In this document: in pieces, positions 6,991-7,069 of the stretch | How positions within the stretch are numbered: position 1 is the stretch's first letter | Layout: every line of letters begins with the position of its first letter | Assembly (NCBI GenBank): GCA_929200485.1 | Contig: CAKMZU010000182.1 | Span: forward strand, 1 to 7,069 | Length of the DNA: 7,069 nucleotides | Source of the DNA: an uncultured Gammaproteobacteria bacterium | GTDB taxonomy: Bacteria > Pseudomonadota > Gammaproteobacteria > Pseudomonadales > DT-91 | Reading direction: 5' to 3' | Translations under genes and position numbers: made by a program | Notes under the pieces: generated by a model | Told to the model about the DNA's origin: nothing | Databases searched by the model: none | What the model saw: only the letters and a program-made list of their open reading frames with translations

Positions 6991-7069
6991 ATGGAAGCCA
7001 CTGTGATAGCGTTATTAACTATGTCTTTTTTAACTATGTCTTTTTTAACTATGTCTTTTTTAACTATGG
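6991..7069 (+). CDS. Possible start of a small hydrophobic protein, cut by the window edge
   Basis: An ATG at 6991 opens a frame that stays open to the right edge, giving MEATVIALL and then repeated TMSFL units. The product would be strongly hydrophobic and membrane-like. The same frame is also open back to the pyruvate kinase stop at 6942, with GTG at 6979 and 6988 as other starts. No clear ribosome site sits at the right distance. The AGGAGG at 6941-6946 is too far from all of these, and pairs with CTCCT nearby. The frame may be nothing more than repeat DNA. Confidence 0.25.
   Translation, partial: MEATVIALLTMSFLTMSFLTMSFLTM
7017..7069 (+). repeat. 15-bp tandem repeat reaching the window edge
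   Basis: The unit AACTATGTCTTTTTT repeats with period 15 from 7017, 7032 and 7047, and a partial fourth copy begins at 7062. The full copies are identical; the last base of the window departs from the unit. Because 15 is a multiple of three, each unit adds five codons (T-M-S-F-L in the frame from 6991). The array may continue or end just outside the window. Confidence 0.9.

Noticed and set aside
6981..7010. GCTATC/GATAGC inverted repeat as a mobile-element end
   Set aside because: The arms are only 6 bp, and there is no transposase or target duplication.
1..7069. CRISPR array, tRNA or rRNA
   Set aside because: There are no spaced direct repeats of the right size and no recognisable structural RNA on either strand; the only array is the 15-bp tandem repeat without spacers.

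Overview
The window looks like a piece of a gammaproteobacterial chromosome. It carries a complete lolC-lolD-lolE operon (lipoprotein release from the inner membrane) and a PykA-type pyruvate kinase remnant. The A/T-rich accessory genes, a decayed metabolic gene, exported orphan proteins and a eukaryote-like gene together suggest a host-associated or intracellular lineage such as the Legionellales. That placement is inference from gene content, not from a phylogeny.

Layout. (1) 1-2217, plus strand: a gene entering from beyond the left edge that encodes a two-ring AAA+ ATPase. Its N-D1-D2 order and motifs match the eukaryotic SNARE-disassembly ATPase NSF/Sec18. Its reading frame is open to the first base of the window, and the first visible residues look like the end of a Sec signal peptide. 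(2) 2171-5351, minus strand: lolC, lolD and lolE, tightly packed and translationally coupled, with non-ATG starts on all three. The lolE 3' end overlaps the 3' end of the NSF-like gene tail to tail by 47 bp. (3) 5430-6134, minus strand: an orphan exported protein of 234 residues. (4) 6135-6323: an intergenic stretch with nested inverted repeats just upstream of that orphan. (5) 6324-6942, plus strand: the C-terminal part of a pyruvate kinase gene, with its 5' portion missing, one frameshift and one internal stop. (6) 6943-7069: a possible small hydrophobic reading frame running into a 15-bp tandem repeat that reaches the right edge.

The lol genes work together: LolC and LolE form the membrane heterodimer and LolD the ATPase dimer that passes outer-membrane lipoproteins to LolA. 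The accessory genes on either side do not obviously belong to that pathway. The standout is the NSF-like protein. Its D1 ring keeps every ATPase residue I can check, while the D2 ring is NSF-like but lacks much of its C-terminal lid, cut off where the gene meets lolE. If the signal peptide is real, the protein would leave the bacterial cytoplasm and could act on host membrane fusion. That is a hypothesis. Homology was judged from memory of family sequences, without any database search.
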